Origin: Phaeovibrio sulfidiphilus
Lineage (GTDB): Bacteria; Pseudomonadota; Alphaproteobacteria; Rhodospirillales; Rhodospirillaceae
Assembly: GCF_014861485.1 (NCBI RefSeq)
Contig: NZ_JACZHT010000002.1
Coordinates: forward strand, 248,001-312,000
Length of the DNA stretch: 64,000 bases
Direction: 5' to 3'
This document shows positions 46,979-55,925 of this stretch, piece after piece. The translations under genes were made by a program, and so were the position numbers. Position 1 is the stretch's first letter. The number at the start of each line of letters is the position of its first letter. A model generated the notes under the pieces. The model made no database searches and was not told where the DNA came from. It saw only the letters and a program-made list of their open reading frames with translations.

Positions 46979-48079
46979 TCAGGCCCCGGCTTCGGCTCCG
47001 GCCCGGATCATCTCCAGCCACAGGCGGGCGTTTTTCTCCCAGGTGAAATACCGGGCCCGCTCGAAGCCCTTCATCACCAGGTCTGTGCGCAGGTCCGCGT
47101 CGCTGTCCACCTGGACAATCCGCTCCAGCCAGGCGTCCGGCTCCCGGGGGGAGGCGTACAGCGCGGCGTCAGAGCAGACCTCCGGGATGGCCGCCGTGTT
47201 GGAAACCACACAGGGGCACCCCTGGCTCATGGCTTCCAGCGGCGGCAGGCCGAACCCCTCCTCGAAGGACGGAAAAACGAACGCCAGCGCATGCCCGTAA
47301 AGCCAGGCCAGGTCCGTGTCGTCCACGTAGCCCAGGCGGTGGACGGTCTCCTGGGCGCCGCCGTCGCGCCCGACCCGGCCGAAGACCGGGTTCCCCGCCG
47401 GCCCGACAATGCAGATATGGATGCCGCGCTCGGCAAGCTGCGGGGCCAGCCGGACAATCATCTCCATGTTCTTGTTGGGAGAGTCGTTGCCCACCATCAG
47501 GATATATTTCTCCGCCGGTGGTGCGGCGGCGAACCGGGAGGCGCCCGGATCCAGCCGGGAGAAGGTGTTCGGTGCCGAGGGAATGATGGTGATGGCTCCG
47601 GCCGGTGCCACATGGAACTCGACCAGCTTGTTGAGGGAGTGCCGCGATACAGTCACCACCCTCTTCGCCCGGTGACCGATCAGGGGCAGGAGGATCCTCT
47701 GGGACAGCCGGAAGGACCGGGAGAAGGCCTCCGGGACCAGCCACACATGAGCGTCGTGGATGGTGGCATAGCCGGTTCGCACAAGGGGCGCGACGGTGCA
47801 GAAATTCAGCAGGGTCCGGCGCCCCACCATCCAGGGCAGCACGCACTGCTCCCACAGGTAGCCGGTTCCCGGGCCCGTCTCGTAGGACATGTTCCGGAAG
47901 GGGCGGGCCCGGACCCGGGAGGGCACCGCCACCGTAAAGCGCAGGCCGTCCACAAGCGGATCGCGAAGGTCCAAAAGCCGGTCAATCTCGTGAAGGATGC
48001 CGTAGGCGTACCGGTCCACACCGGTCAGGGTCCGGCCCAGAAAGCGGCCGTTGATCACACACTCCATCGTGTCCGTCAT
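46979..48079 (-). CDS. Glycosyltransferase, GT4-type
   Basis: The product has 366 residues. ILMVGNDSPNKNMEMIVRL and PSFEEGFGLPPLEAMSQG are the GT-B fold donor-binding motifs of family 4. It probably adds a sugar to a cell-surface glycan; acceptor and donor are unknown. Start 48079 is in an ATGA overlap with the stop of the upstream GT. The last codons are in a GC-rich repetitive end (about 46890-46990). Confidence 0.85.
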   Translation of the reverse strand: MTDTMECVINGRFLGRTLTGVDRYAYGILHEIDRLLDLRDPLVDGLRFTVAVPSRVRARPFRNMSYETGPGTGYLWEQCVLPWMVGRRTLLNFCTVAPLVRTGYATIHDAHVWLVPEAFSRSFRLSQRILLPLIGHRAKRVVTVSRHSLNKLVEFHVAPAGAITIIPSAPNTFSRLDPGASRFAAAPPAEKYILMVGNDSPNKNMEMIVRLAPQLAERGIHICIVGPAGNPVFGRVGRDGGAQETVHRLGYVDDTDLAWLYGHALAFVFPSFEEGFGLPPLEAMSQGCPCVVSNTAAIPEVCSDAALYASPREPDAWLERIVQVDSDADLRTDLVMKGFERARYFTWEKNARLWLEMIRAGAEAGA

Positions 48080-49191
48080 CCTTCCTTTCGGGGTTGGTTC
48101 CGGGGGAGCTGCACCGCTCCGCCGACCAGGTCGCGGTACAGGGCCCAGGTGGCCCCGGTCATCTTCTCGGCTGTGAACGTGTCCATAAAGTAGCGGTGCC
48201 CGGCCTCGCCCATGGCCGCGAGCGCGTCTCCGGGCGCAAGCCCCTCCAGAAGCGTCTGAAGGGCCTCGGGGCTTTCGGGCTCGAAGAAGAAGCCGGTCTG
48301 TCCGTCCAGGACCAGGTCCTTGAGTCCGCCCACCCGGGCCGCCAGCACCGGCTTCGAGACCCGCATGGCCTCCATGGGGACATAGCACAGGCCCTCCCAG
48401 CGGGACGGCAGCACGGCGGCATCGCACACGGACAGGCGCCGGGAGACCTCCGCCGGGGAGATCCAGCCCAGGCGCGTGACGTTGGTCAGGCCCTCGAACG
48501 AGACCGACGAGTCCGCCACCACCGCGTCTCCGGCAATTTCCAGGCTGACCCGGTCCTGCAGGGGGCGGATGGCCTTCAGGAGGATGTCCACGCCCTTCTG
48601 ACGGTCAAGGCGTCCGATGAACAGGAGCTTCAGGCGGGTGTCCGTGCGCTCCCCGGGGGCAAAGGCCGGCGGCGTTGCCGGGAGGCCGTTGAAAATCAGG
48701 GCGATCCGCGATGAGGCTATTCCGGCGCGCTCGCCCACCACGGCCTCGTCCGTGGATCCGGCCACGATCCGGTCGGTCAGGAGCGACAGCAGCCGCTCGA
48801 TGGTCCCGTAGGCCCGGATCTTCAGGGGGTCGGTCTCCCGCGCCATGGACCAGCAGTGGGGGGTGTAGACCACCCGGGCCCGGGTCAGGGCGGCAATGGG
48901 GCGGATCAGGGCGCCGGCAAAGCTGGAGTGCAGGTGGACAACATCGGGCTTCCAGTCCCGGATCTCCCGGACCGAGGCCACAACCAAGGGCGCGAGGCCC
49001 CCAAGCCGGGACGGGCGCCGGAACGTCCGGATCGCGGACGCGGGGACCGCGTCCAGATCGGCGGCGTGGGCGTCCGGAACCAGGCAGCGGATGTTGTCCT
49101 CGCCGGCATGGGTCTGAAGGCCGGGAATCAGCGCGTTCAGATGGGTGGCAATGCCGCCGCGGATGGTTTCCGCAATGTGAAGAACCTTCAT
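48076..49191 (-). CDS. Glycosyltransferase, GT4-type
   Basis: The product has 371 residues. MKVLHIAETIRGGIATHL is the typical N-terminal GT4 start, YTPHCWSMARE and LLFIGRLDRQKGVDILL follow, and PSRWEGLCYVPMEAM is the donor-site E-x7-E region. ATG 49191 is used because the fold begins there. With the overlapping second GT it forms a two-gene unit; no flippase, polymerase or sugar-nucleotide gene is adjacent. Confidence 0.87.
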   Translation of the reverse strand: MKVLHIAETIRGGIATHLNALIPGLQTHAGEDNIRCLVPDAHAADLDAVPASAIRTFRRPSRLGGLAPLVVASVREIRDWKPDVVHLHSSFAGALIRPIAALTRARVVYTPHCWSMARETDPLKIRAYGTIERLLSLLTDRIVAGSTDEAVVGERAGIASSRIALIFNGLPATPPAFAPGERTDTRLKLLFIGRLDRQKGVDILLKAIRPLQDRVSLEIAGDAVVADSSVSFEGLTNVTRLGWISPAEVSRRLSVCDAAVLPSRWEGLCYVPMEAMRVSKPVLAARVGGLKDLVLDGQTGFFFEPESPEALQTLLEGLAPGDALAAMGEAGHRYFMDTFTAEKMTGATWALYRDLVGGAVQLPRNQPRKEG

Positions 49192-49372
49192 GGACAGTCT
49201 GCTCCTTGTACCCCGGGCACGGAGGCCGGATCTCGGGCCGCCTGTCCCGGCGCCGGGGTGGGGCGCATCCCGGAGGGTCGCCGGGTACCAAAGCAGCACA
49301 ATGGAGTGATTTTAACACAAGCGGCGCTGGTTTTCCCGCCTGTTGTGCGGGGACAGGGCCGCGCCCCCGATT

Positions 49373-50893
49373 TCAGGGCCGCGGGAATTCGGAGCCATGC
49401 CTCAGGGGGGACACGGGCCCGGACCCCGGTGGCAGCGGCGGTGACGGTGACCGTGATTGGGTCGGTGACGGGGGCGGTGGTTGTGGCGGCAGGGGCTCCC
49501 TCGCCGGTGCCGGGGCGTCATTGTCCCGGGTGTCGACGGACAGAAGGGCGTTGCGGGGCACCCAGCCCATGATGCCGTCCCGGGTGACAATGCGGGCCCA
49601 GTCGTCGTCGGCCTGGTCCACCAGGATCACGAAGGTGTTCTGGCGCAGGCGGGCGATCTCGCCGTAGCCGCGCCCCGGTCCCAGCCGGACAATCACGAAG
49701 GGGGACAGGATCGCGTGGAGGCGTCCGTTCGGCCCGGCCTCCCGGGGGGAGGACTGGAGAAGGGCGTCCACATAGAGCTGGGAGGGATCCGGGGCGACGG
49801 CGGTGTGTGCGGCTTTCGGATCCCACGTGCGGGAGAAGGGCAGATCCTCGCGCAGCCAGGGCCACGCCACCATGAGTGTGAACAGCACCAGGACCATGGG
49901 GAACAGGATCTGGAGCCAGAACCCCGGGCCACGCCTGCGCCAGGCGTTGCGCAGCCGCCGCACCTCGCCCCGGGCGGCCAGGGTGTCCATGAGCCGTTCG
50001 GCACTCTGGCGCTCGGTCTTGCCCGGCGCATAGCGGGCCGCATCCGAGGCCAGGCTCCAGGCGATCTCGCGCTGGTCCCGCGCCTCGAAGGCGCGTGCCT
50101 GCTCCATCAGCAGGGCGTGGTTCTCCCGGCCCGGGCGGATCCCGCCCCGCAGGCAGGTCCACAGGGCCAGAGCCGTCTGGGGCGGGCCGGAGGGAAGGGC
50201 CCACCAGCCCCGGACCCAGTTGTGAAGGGCCGTGGCCAGGGCCGTGCGATCGGCGCAGCGGCTGCAGAACACGCCCGAGACCGTATCGCGCACCACCCGG
50301 TTCTTGCGGCCGGTCACCCGGGGAAAGATCACATAGCGGGGTTGGGCCGTCACATTCCTGCACGACGAGCACACCCGCAGCGGGGGCAGGGTGGAAAAGG
50401 GCCCCGTCCGGGAGCCGCTGCCCCTGCCGGTGGCGCTGTCGCTGTCGTCGCCCGGGTCCGCCCCTGTGCCTTGGGCTCCGTTGCCTCCGGGGGCCGAGCC
50501 CTGCCAGCCGTTCCCGCCCGTGCCCGTGCCCGCGCCGGAGCTGCCTGCGCCCGCGCGTGAGCCGGCGCCCGAGGCCCGCGCATAGGCACGGCTGGCCCGT
50601 GCCGCCGCCCCTGTGGCGCTGCTGCGGCTGGGGTTGCGCCGGGTGCGGTGGTCGCCCCGCGCGTCGAGTTCGTCGTTGTGGTAGGCCACCCGCAGCCGGG
50701 AATCCGAGAGAACCCTGTAGGCGGTGCTCAGAAAATGGAACTCGGCGGCGGCGTTCGGGCTGCTGTTGCGGTCCGGGTGCAGCTCCAGGGCCTTTCTCCG
50801 GTACGCGGCCTTGATCTCGGCTTCCGAGGCATCCGCCGAAAGCCCGAGAACCCGGTAGTATCCTCTCGGGTCATGTGTGGGTCTTCTACCCAT
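49373..50893 (-). CDS. J-domain protein with zinc-ribbon-like cysteines, a membrane helix and an SH3b domain
   Basis: The product has 506 residues. A J domain is present at about 10-75 with HPD at 39-41. A low-complexity Gly/Ala/Ser linker follows (about 80-170), then CSSC and CSRC pairs (about 178-227) that could bind zinc. A membrane helix (LQILFPMVLVLFTLMVAWPW) divides the protein, and a C-terminal SH3b-like segment (VRLGPGRGYGEIARLRQNT, MGWVPRNALL) precedes a Pro-rich tail. The topology would put the J domain in the cytoplasm and SH3b in the periplasm. No DnaK is nearby. Confidence 0.8.
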   Translation of the reverse strand: MGRRPTHDPRGYYRVLGLSADASEAEIKAAYRRKALELHPDRNSSPNAAAEFHFLSTAYRVLSDSRLRVAYHNDELDARGDHRTRRNPSRSSATGAAARASRAYARASGAGSRAGAGSSGAGTGTGGNGWQGSAPGGNGAQGTGADPGDDSDSATGRGSGSRTGPFSTLPPLRVCSSCRNVTAQPRYVIFPRVTGRKNRVVRDTVSGVFCSRCADRTALATALHNWVRGWWALPSGPPQTALALWTCLRGGIRPGRENHALLMEQARAFEARDQREIAWSLASDAARYAPGKTERQSAERLMDTLAARGEVRRLRNAWRRRGPGFWLQILFPMVLVLFTLMVAWPWLREDLPFSRTWDPKAAHTAVAPDPSQLYVDALLQSSPREAGPNGRLHAILSPFVIVRLGPGRGYGEIARLRQNTFVILVDQADDDWARIVTRDGIMGWVPRNALLSVDTRDNDAPAPAREPLPPQPPPPSPTQSRSPSPPLPPGSGPVSPLRHGSEFPRP

Positions 50894-50964
50894 CGAACGG
50901 GTGTTCCTCCGAAAAACGGACAGTTCGCCGGTCAGGTCTGGAAGCGGGGCACCGCCTCAGGCCG

Positions 50965-51327
50965 TCAGAGCGGGATGATCGGCTTTCCGCTCCACCCCGG
51001 CTGGGTGTCCTGGGCTACCGCCTGGTTCTGCTGCCCGTCGGACGAGCTGAAGGTCACTGTGACCTGCAGCCACCGGGGCATGACCTGGTTGGACACGTCG
51101 TCGGCAATGGCGAGGCATAGCTCCTCCGGGCCGGGCCAGGGGATGCTGGACAGGACCGCAAGATAGTGCCGGAAGCTGACCGGGTCCAGAAGATGGCGGT
51201 CCGGGATGTACTGGAGGGACACCTTGTTGTGCAGCGCCACGGGCAGATCCCGCAGAATCGACAGGTGATCCCAATGGGGCGCGGGATTGGGGCGAAGGGA
51301 AAGCAGGTCGCGTCTGGACTCCATCAC
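50965..51327 (-). CDS. Small protein resembling QueF/tunnelling-fold proteins
   Basis: The product has 120 residues. ALHNKVSLQYIPDRHLLDPV and FRHYLAVLSSIPW followed by LAIADDVSNQVMPRWLQVTV resemble the second half of the QueF fold (nitrile reductase in queuosine synthesis), but the N-terminal part with the catalytic Cys region of QueF is missing. A QueF-derived non-catalytic protein is possible; the assignment is tentative. It lies 71 bases upstream of the J-domain gene, on the same strand. Confidence 0.5.
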   Translation of the reverse strand: MMESRRDLLSLRPNPAPHWDHLSILRDLPVALHNKVSLQYIPDRHLLDPVSFRHYLAVLSSIPWPGPEELCLAIADDVSNQVMPRWLQVTVTFSSSDGQQNQAVAQDTQPGWSGKPIIPL

Positions 51328-51562
51328 ACATCTCCGGACGGGGTGGCTTGCCGGATCGGGTCATCCCCGGGTCCGGTCCAGTCTGTATTCCGGCAGATAC
51401 TATAGCGTGGCTTCCATTGCGGGGGTATGGGCTTTTTCCTGCAACCCGGACCCTCATCGGGACGCATGGGGCTTTGCGAAAGGCCGGATCCTGGTTTAGT
51501 GTAGGCGTCCAAAAACGAGACTCCGGACGATGCAGGCCGGAGACAGCAAAAGAAGTTTCCCC

Positions 51563-52942
51563 ATGTCCGGTTCACAGATTTCAGACAACTCCCGGCCCCG
51601 TCTTGCGATTATCGGCGGCGGTCTGGCCGGCAGCGAGGCCGCATGGCAGGCCGCATCCCGCGGTCTTGCGGTGACCCTTTACGAGATGCGCCCGGGGCGC
51701 ATGACCCCCGCCCACCAGACGGCTGCCCTTGGGGAGCTGGTGTGCTCCAACTCCCTGCGCTCGGATGACCCGTTCGGCAACGCCGTCGGGCTTCTGCACG
51801 AGGAGATGCGCAAGGCGGGCTCCCTGATCCTTCAGGCCGCGGACGAGACGAAGGTTCCCGCGGGCGGTGCCCTTGCGGTGGACCGGGAGGCCTTTGCCGC
51901 GGCCATCACCCGGGCTCTGGAGTCCCATCCGAACGTCGAGATCCGCCGCGAGGAGGTGACAGCCCTTCCCCCGGACGGGCCGGTGATCGTGGCCTCGGGC
52001 CCGCTGACCTCGGATGCCCTTGCGGGTGCCCTGCGGGCGTACACCGGCGAGGACAGCCTGTCCTTCTTCGATGCCATTGCCCCGATCATCCACACAGAGT
52101 CCCTCGATTTCTCGAAGGTCTGGTACCAGTCGCGCTACGACCGGGGCGAGGGCAGGGACTACATCAACTGCCCCCTCGACCGGGACACCTACGAGGCCTT
52201 TGTGGACGCCCTTCTGGAGGCTGACCCCGTCTCGGTCCGGGAGTGGGAGGGTATTCCCTGGTTCGACGGCTGCCTGCCCGTGGAGGAAATGGCCCGGCGC
52301 GGTCGCCAGACCCTGGCCCACGGCCCCCTGAAGCCGGTCGGCCTGACCAACCCCCACGATCCGGAGCACAAGCCCCACGCGGTGGTCCAGCTTCGCCAGG
52401 ACAACGCCCTGGGCACCCTCTACAACATGGTGGGCTTCCAGACCCGCCTGCGCTACGGGGACCAGACCCGCATCTTCCGCATGATCCCGGGCCTTGAGAA
52501 CGCACAGTTCGCCCGCCTGGGGGGCATGCACCGCAACACGTTTCTGAACGCTCCGAGGCTTCTGGATTCCCGCCTGTGCCTGAAGGCCGATCCGCGCATC
52601 CGTTTTTGCGGCCAGATCACGGGCTGCGAGGGCTACGTGGAGAGTGCCGCGACCGGATATCTCGCGGGGGTTTTCGCGGCTTTCGATCTTTTGGGCCGGT
52701 CTCTTCCCCAGCCTCCGGAAACTACGGCGCTGGGCGCACTTCTGTCCCATATAACGGTGAACGCCAACGCGCAGACCTATCAACCCATGAACATCAACTT
52801 CGGCCTGTTTCCGCCTCTGGCGGCACCCGAGGGACCGTTCGAGGGCCGCAGGCCAAGGCCCCTGCGCGGGCGCGAGAAAAAGGCAGCCCTTGCGCAACGG
52901 GCTCTTGACGCCCTGGCCGGGTGGCTGCCTGCAACGTCTTGA
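51563..52942 (+). CDS. trmFO: Folate/FAD-dependent tRNA(uracil-54) methyltransferase TrmFO
   Basis: The enzyme has 459 residues from ATG 51563 and forms m5U54 in tRNA using methylenetetrahydrofolate. [20 protein letters not shown] is the FAD-binding motif; [36 protein letters not shown] and [18 protein letters not shown] are signature segments. An in-frame ATG at 51530 could add 11 residues; neither has a strong ribosome-binding site. Length is normal. Confidence 0.95.
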   Translation: MSGSQISDNSRPRLAIIGGGLAGSEAAWQAASRGLAVTLYEMRPGRMTPAHQTAALGELVCSNSLRSDDPFGNAVGLLHEEMRKAGSLILQAADETKVPAGGALAVDREAFAAAITRALESHPNVEIRREEVTALPPDGPVIVASGPLTSDALAGALRAYTGEDSLSFFDAIAPIIHTESLDFSKVWYQSRYDRGEGRDYINCPLDRDTYEAFVDALLEADPVSVREWEGIPWFDGCLPVEEMARRGRQTLAHGPLKPVGLTNPHDPEHKPHAVVQLRQDNALGTLYNMVGFQTRLRYGDQTRIFRMIPGLENAQFARLGGMHRNTFLNAPRLLDSRLCLKADPRIRFCGQITGCEGYVESAATGYLAGVFAAFDLLGRSLPQPPETTALGALLSHITVNANAQTYQPMNINFGLFPPLAAPEGPFEGRRPRPLRGREKKAALAQRALDALAGWLPATS

Positions 52943-52981
52943 ACAAGTCAAACGCCCGAGAGCAACAAGGAGCAGAAACTC

Positions 52982-54109
52982 ATGCCTTCCAACCTCAGCG
53001 CCGCTGACGGCGCCATTGCCAACGTCCTGACGATTGCCGGCACCGACCCCACGGGTGGGGCAGGCATCCAGGCGGACCTGAAAACCTTCTCCGCCCTTGG
53101 GTGCTACGGCATGTCCGTCGTGACCGCCGTGGTGGCGCAGAACACCCGTGGCGTCCAGTCCTACCGGACCATGGAGCCCGCGTTCGTCGGCGACCAGCTT
53201 GCCTCGGTGTTCGAGGACGTCCGCGTCGATGCGGTCAAGATCGGCATGGTGGCCAACGCGGAAATCGCGGCCGTGATCGCCAATGCGATCAAGAAGTACA
53301 AGGCCCGCAACGTGGTCCTGGATCCGGTGATGGTGGCCAAGAGCGGCGATTCCCTTCTTGCGGACGATGCGGTCGAGGCCGTGCGCACGCTTCTGGTCCC
53401 GGTCTCCACCGTCATCACCCCCAACCTTCCGGAGGCCGGTGTCCTTCTGGGCATCGAGGAGCCGGACTGCCTTGATGCCATGAAGATCTGCGCCCAGGAG
53501 CTTCTGCGGCTCGGCTCGAAGTGGGTTCTGCTGAAGGGCGGCCACCTGGACGGTGACGAGTCCATCGATCTTCTGGCCGGTCCGGATGATCTGATCGGCT
53601 ACGCAGCGCCCCGGGTCAGCACCCGCAACGACCACGGCACCGGCTGCACGCTGTCCAGCGCCATTGCCTCCCTGATGCCCTATTACGAGCTTCCCGAGGC
53701 CGTCCAGCTGGCCAAGAGCTATCTCTTCAGCGCCCTTCTGCACGCGGACGAGCTGAACGTGGGGGATGGCTCCGGGCGCGGTCCGGTGCACCACTTCCAC
53801 GCCCTGTGGAACCCGGGCGGGGATCACGGCCACGACCACGGTGAGGGCTGTTGCGGTGGCGGTGGTCACGGTCACGGTCATGACCACGGCGAGGGTGGCT
53901 GCTGCGGCGGTGGCGGCCACGGCCATTCCCACGGCCATGACCACGGCGGCGAGGGCTGCTGTGGCGGCGGTGGCGGTCACGGGCACGGTCATGACGACGG
54001 TGAGGGCTGCTGCGGTGGCGGTGGCCGGCATCACCACGACCATGGCCACGACCACGCCCACGGGGGCGGCTGCTGTGGCGGCCACGCTCACGGCGACCGC
54101 GGGCGCTAG
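52982..54109 (+). CDS. thiD: HMP/HMP-P kinase ThiD with a His/Cys/Gly-rich metal-binding tail
   Basis: The protein has 375 residues. Residues 1-about 275 are an ordinary ThiD, phosphorylating hydroxymethylpyrimidine (phosphate) for thiamine synthesis: VLTIAGTDPTGGAGIQADLK, VVLDPVMVAKSG and NDHGTGCTLSSAIAS (anion hole) are all present. From about 281 to the end there is a tail of about 95 residues containing 24 His and 10 Cys (five CC pairs), made of repeated H-x-H-x-H and CCGGGG blocks. Tails of this composition occur on nickel, cobalt or zinc chaperones; none is known to me on ThiD. It follows trmFO by 39 bases, and its tail DNA is an imperfect tandem repeat. Confidence 0.92.
   Translation: MPSNLSAADGAIANVLTIAGTDPTGGAGIQADLKTFSALGCYGMSVVTAVVAQNTRGVQSYRTMEPAFVGDQLASVFEDVRVDAVKIGMVANAEIAAVIANAIKKYKARNVVLDPVMVAKSGDSLLADDAVEAVRTLLVPVSTVITPNLPEAGVLLGIEEPDCLDAMKICAQELLRLGSKWVLLKGGHLDGDESIDLLAGPDDLIGYAAPRVSTRNDHGTGCTLSSAIASLMPYYELPEAVQLAKSYLFSALLHADELNVGDGSGRGPVHHFHALWNPGGDHGHDHGEGCCGGGGHGHGHDHGEGGCCGGGGHGHSHGHDHGGEGCCGGGGGHGHGHDDGEGCCGGGGRHHHDHGHDHAHGGGCCGGHAHGDRGR
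53822..54100 (+). repeat. Imperfect tandem repeat encoding the thiD metal-binding tail
   Basis: Five units of about 45-60 bases each encode a His-rich run, an acidic GEG or GGG, and CCGGGG or CCGG. They differ by substitutions and whole-codon insertions, and the frame is kept throughout. Confidence 0.85.
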
Positions 54110-54230
54110 ACTCCGCGCCTGAGGGCGGATGCGCTGACGCCGGTGTCCCGGGGGGAGACCGGCGGGCCTGTCCGCCCCGCTTGGGCGCCAGGGAACGCTC
54201 GGACAGGGACACGACGGGAGGACAGGGGAC

Positions 54231-55379
54231 ATGGGACGGTTTTTTACAGCGGTTCTGCCGGTTCTTGCGCTGATGGCGGGCTGTTCCGGTGGGGCGGCCC
54301 TTCATTTGCCCGACGTGGCGGCTCCGGCCGCAACGCCCTCACAGACCCCCGGGGGCCCCCTGTCCGGGGCCTCCACGCCCGCAGATCCCGTGTCTCCGGC
54401 TCCCGTGTCTCCGGCCCCGGGCACGCCGCCTGCGGGAACCCTCGAGGACCGGCGCTCCGATGCGCCCCTCGGTTCCGCGGCGCTTTTTGCCCGTATTCTG
54501 GACAGCGACGTGGTCGTTCTGGGCGAGCGCCACGACAATCCCTGGCACCGGCAGTTCCAGACTGCGGTGGTGGACGCCCTTGTCCGGGCCGGGCGGCGGC
54601 CTGCGCTGGTGGTGGAGATGCTTGACGGGGCGGATGTCCCGGCCCTTTCGTCCTGGCGGGCGGCGCCCGATCGCCCGCCCGAGGCCCTGGCGGCCAGCCT
54701 GGACTGGGAGAAGACAGGCCGCGGCCCCTTTGCGCCGCTTGCGGATGTGTTCCGTCTGGCCCGGGATCACGGGCTGGAGATCCGCCCCGGCAGTCCCTCC
54801 CGGGAGCGTCTGCGCCAGGTCGTGCGCGAGGGAGTGGACAGCCTGCCCACGGAGACCGTGTCGGCCCTGGGGCTTGACCGCCCCATGCCCCGCTTTCTTG
54901 AAAACGCGCTCCGTCAGGAGCTTGAGGCCGCCCACTGCGGCCACATGCCGGCGGTCATGATCCCCGGCATGGTCAACGCCCAGAGGCTTCGGGACGGGGC
55001 CCTTGCCCACGAGGCGCTCCAGGCCCTGCAGGCGGATCCGGGCGCCCGCCCGGTGGTGATCCTTACCGGGCTTGGCCATGCCCGCACGGACCGGGGAGCG
55101 CCGTGGATTCTGTCGTCCCTGGCGCCGTCGCTGCGGGTGCTCTCGGTGGGTCTTCTGGAGGTGTCGTCACAGTCCCCCGGCGGGGCGGCGGAGGAGGAAA
55201 CCGGGGCGCGGCCCTGGGATGTGATGTGGTTTGCTCCCGCTCCCCAGCGACCGGATCCGTGCGCGGCGTTTGGCCTGCCGTCCGGTTCGGGGTCGGGGTC
55301 CGGGGGATCGGCGCCGTCGGGTGTGCCGTCGGATGGAGCCCGGGGGTCCAAAGGCTCCCAGAGTCCCCGGGGGTCGTAG
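54231..55379 (+). CDS. ChaN-family lipoprotein
   Basis: The product has 382 residues. LALMAGC is a lipobox (Cys at about 18). A Pro/Ser/Ala linker leads to the ChaN domain (about 80-310): VVVLGERHDNPWHRQFQ, PALVVEMLDGADV, MPAVMIPGMVNAQR and VILTGLGHARTDRGAP. A ChaN protein of Campylobacter binds two haems at a dimer interface and serves iron uptake. The C terminus is Gly/Ser-rich. It lies 121 bases after thiD, with GGAGG upstream. Confidence 0.85.
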   Translation: MGRFFTAVLPVLALMAGCSGGAALHLPDVAAPAATPSQTPGGPLSGASTPADPVSPAPVSPAPGTPPAGTLEDRRSDAPLGSAALFARILDSDVVVLGERHDNPWHRQFQTAVVDALVRAGRRPALVVEMLDGADVPALSSWRAAPDRPPEALAASLDWEKTGRGPFAPLADVFRLARDHGLEIRPGSPSRERLRQVVREGVDSLPTETVSALGLDRPMPRFLENALRQELEAAHCGHMPAVMIPGMVNAQRLRDGALAHEALQALQADPGARPVVILTGLGHARTDRGAPWILSSLAPSLRVLSVGLLEVSSQSPGGAAEEETGARPWDVMWFAPAPQRPDPCAAFGLPSGSGSGSGGSAPSGVPSDGARGSKGSQSPRGS

Positions 55380-55472
55380 GGGCCTCAAAGGCGCCGCTGC
55401 GGGCGCCGTGGCATCAGGGGCGCCGGGGGCGGCCCCGAATGGAACCCGTTTCCGGCCTTGTGCCCCGGGCCG

Positions 55473-55925
55473 TCAGCCGGCGCGCCGGGATCCGGGGCCG
55501 TAAAGGACGGCGGCCCGCCGCTCGAACGAGGTGACCATCACCCGCACGGCCTCATGGAAGAAGGCTCCCATGATCTTGCCCAGGAGGGCCGAGCGGAACT
55601 CGAAGTCCACGTGGAAATCAACGATGGTGTTTCCACGGCCGTCGGGCTCGAAAATCCAGTGGTTCACCAGGTAGCGGAACGGGCCGTCCGTGTAGGCCAC
55701 GTCGATCCGCTCTCCCGGGGTCAGGGTCACCCGGGAGGTGAACCGCTCCCGGATCATCTTGAAGCCGACGGTCATGTCGGCCCAGATGACGTTGTCCTGC
55801 CGCTTGCGGATGCGCAGGCCCAGACACCAGGGCAGGAATTTGGGGTAGGCCTCGATGTCCGCGACCATGGAATAGAGCTGCTCGGGCGAATAGGGCAGGG
55901 TGCGCCGTTCGGAGTGGGTGGGCAT
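55473..55925 (-). CDS. ratA: RatA/Coq10-type START-domain protein
   Basis: The protein has 150 residues: RTLPYSPEQLYSMVADIEAY, FLPWCLGLRI and FRYLVNHWIFEPDG are typical of the Coq10/RatA lipid-binding family, which assists ubiquinone function; the E. coli RatA was described as inhibiting ribosome assembly. It starts directly after the lipA stop without a gap, and the lipA-ratA pair is conserved in alphaproteobacteria. Confidence 0.88.
   Translation of the reverse strand: MPTHSERRTLPYSPEQLYSMVADIEAYPKFLPWCLGLRIRKRQDNVIWADMTVGFKMIRERFTSRVTLTPGERIDVAYTDGPFRYLVNHWIFEPDGRGNTIVDFHVDFEFRSALLGKIMGAFFHEAVRVMVTSFERRAAVLYGPGSRRAG

Noticed and set aside
53822-54100. Repeat in the thiD 3' end as a possible CRISPR or mobile repeat
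   Set aside because: Units keep the reading frame and encode a coherent His/Cys pattern; spacer sequences are absent.
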